Positions 11,233 through 12,303 of a stretch of DNA of 12,303 nt are shown one piece after another. Every line of letters starts with the position of its first letter. The first letter of the stretch is position 1. The DNA is from an uncultured Oscillospiraceae bacterium (GTDB lineage: Bacteria; Bacillota; Clostridia; Oscillospirales; Oscillospiraceae): assembly GCA_944385645.1 (NCBI GenBank), contig CALWYA010000029.1, positions 1-12,303 of the forward strand, read 5' to 3'. A program made the translations under genes and the position numbers. The notes under the pieces were generated by a model. The model did not search any database. It was not told where the DNA came from and saw nothing but the letters and a program-made list of their open reading frames with translations.

Positions 11233-12303
11233 TCAGCCCTTGACCACCGCGGCCACCAGGTCGCCCTTCTCGTTGAAGTGGACGGGGCGGATCTGGCTGC
11301 CGGTGACCTTGGCGATCTCGTCCAGCCGCAGGCCCTCGGCGATGGTGGCCACCAGGGAGAAGGCCACTCCGTGGCGCTTGGCCCGGCCGGTGCGGCCGAT
11401 GCGGTGGATGTAGTACTCGTTCTCGTCGGGGACGTCGTAGTTGAACACCGCGTCCACGTCGTCGATGTCCAGCCCCCGGGCGGCCACGTCGGTGGCGGCC
11501 AGCACCCGCAGCTGCCCCTCCCGGAACTTCTGGAGGGTGCGCTCCCGCACCGACTGCTGGATGTCCCCGTGGATGGCCTGACAGGACACCCCCCGCATCT
11601 GGAGCAGACCGGAGAGCCGGTCGGTCATATTTTTGGTGTTGCAGAAGGCGATGACCCGCTCATAGCCCCCCATCTCCAGCAGCCGGACCATGGTGTCCGC
11701 CTTCTCATTGCGCTCCACGTCCAGCCGGTACTGGGCGATGTCGGGGCGGTTCTCCTCGTCGGCCTGGACGGTGATCTCCACCGGGTCCCGCTGGTACACC
11801 CAGGAGATGTCCAGCACCTCCCGGGAGATGGTGGCCGAGAACATGCCCAGGTTGCGCCGCTGGGGCATGGTGTCCAGGATGTGGGTCACGTCCCGGACGA
11901 AGCCCATGTCCAGCATCCGGTCCGCTTCGTCCAGCACCACCGTCTCCACCTTGTCCAGGCGGACGGTGCGCCGCTTCATGTGGTCCATGAGCCGGCCGGG
12001 GGTGGCCACCACGATCTGGGGCTTCTTTTTCAGCTGGGTGATCTGCTTGTCGATGGGCTGTCCCCCGTACAGGCACACCACCCGCACCCCCTCCTTGAAG
12101 GCGCACAGGTCCCGCAGCTCGTCCCGGATCTGGATGGCCAGCTCCCGGGTGGGGGCCAGCACCAGGCCGGTGACCTGCTCCCCCGCCGGGTCGGTGTGCT
12201 CCACCATGGGGATGCCGAAGGCGAAGGTCTTGCCCGTCCCCGTGGGGGCCTTGGCGATGACGTCCTTCCACTCCATGAAATAGGGGATGGCCCCCACCTG
12301 GAC
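11233..12303 (-). CDS. DEAD-box ATP-dependent RNA helicase, C-terminal part
   Basis: Incomplete: the N-terminus lies beyond the right edge; 356 residues and the stop are present. In order on the protein: VQ of the Q motif at the edge, APTGTGKT (motif I), PTRELAIQ (Ia), TPGRLMDH (Ib), VLDEADRMLDMGF (II), FSATI (III), RVIAFCNTKN (IV), ATDVAARGLDID (V), YIHRIGRTGRAKRHG (VI). All catalytic motifs are intact, so this is an active RNA-unwinding enzyme of the RhlE/CshA/DeaD kind, acting in ribosome assembly or mRNA turnover. It stops about 40 residues after motif VI, with no basic or RNA-binding tail, so it is a core-only form. No clear terminator follows; a small palindrome GGATT/AATCC lies at about 11182-11195. 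Confidence 0.95.
   Translation of the reverse strand, partial: VQVGAIPYFMEWKDVIAKAPTGTGKTFAFGIPMVEHTDPAGEQVTGLVLAPTRELAIQIRDELRDLCAFKEGVRVVCLYGGQPIDKQITQLKKKPQIVVATPGRLMDHMKRRTVRLDKVETVVLDEADRMLDMGFVRDVTHILDTMPQRRNLGMFSATISREVLDISWVYQRDPVEITVQADEENRPDIAQYRLDVERNEKADTMVRLLEMGGYERVIAFCNTKNMTDRLSGLLQMRGVSCQAIHGDIQQSVRERTLQKFREGQLRVLAATDVAARGLDIDDVDAVFNYDVPDENEYYIHRIGRTGRAKRHGVAFSLVATIAEGLRLDEIAKVTGSQIRPVHFNEKGDLVAAVVKG

Noticed and set aside
1..12303. CRISPR array, tRNA, rRNA, insertion sequence or integrase
   Set aside because: I saw no regularly spaced repeats, cloverleaf sequences, ribosomal RNA segments, or transposase or integrase motifs on either strand.

Overview
This window looks like chromosomal DNA from a GC-rich gut Clostridium. 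The likely group is Oscillospiraceae (Flavonifractor, Pseudoflavonifractor or Lawsonibacter type), but this is an inference. It rests on GC-rich third codon positions, AGGAGG ribosome binding sites, lipoprotein signals of Gram-positive type, and a glutamate dehydrogenase that closely resembles, from memory, the NAD-dependent enzyme of Clostridium symbiosum. Nearly all genes lie on the minus strand; only the three small-protein genes between 1878 and 3648 lie on the plus strand.

Layout. At 1-233 is the start of a sodium:solute symporter gene with a strong promoter. At 385-1576 three overlapping minus-strand genes form a probable operon: a PadR regulator, a small membrane protein and a secreted protein, ended by a clear terminator. 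From 1577 to about 2400 the composition turns AT-rich; this stretch holds divergent promoters and a plus-strand lipoprotein gene and may be acquired DNA. From 2543 to 3648 are two more plus-strand genes, a lipoprotein with an internal repeat and a membrane-anchored protein, ended by a bidirectional terminator shared with pyruvate kinase. Pyruvate kinase (3738-5177) follows. Next is a translationally coupled pair of lipoproteins: a serine hydrolase of the beta-lactamase fold and a CapA-type metallophosphatase (7875 down to 5354), with its own promoter and terminator. Glutamate dehydrogenase (8103-9455) has a well-folded leader and a cluster of TGTGG/CCACA half-sites upstream. Last come a GNAT acetyltransferase, two tandem PspC-domain microproteins and the C-terminal part of a DEAD-box RNA helicase, which runs off the right edge.

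How the genes work together. Pyruvate kinase, glutamate dehydrogenase and the helicase are housekeeping genes. The envelope genes (two lipoprotein enzymes, PspC proteins, PadR operon, small lipoproteins) fit remodelling or sensing at the cell surface. No complete mobile element, CRISPR array, tRNA or rRNA was seen, and no clear new defence or biosynthetic system. The most original signals are the glutamate dehydrogenase leader and upstream half-sites, the PadR three-gene operon, and the composition break with a repeated terminator arm around 1577-3705.
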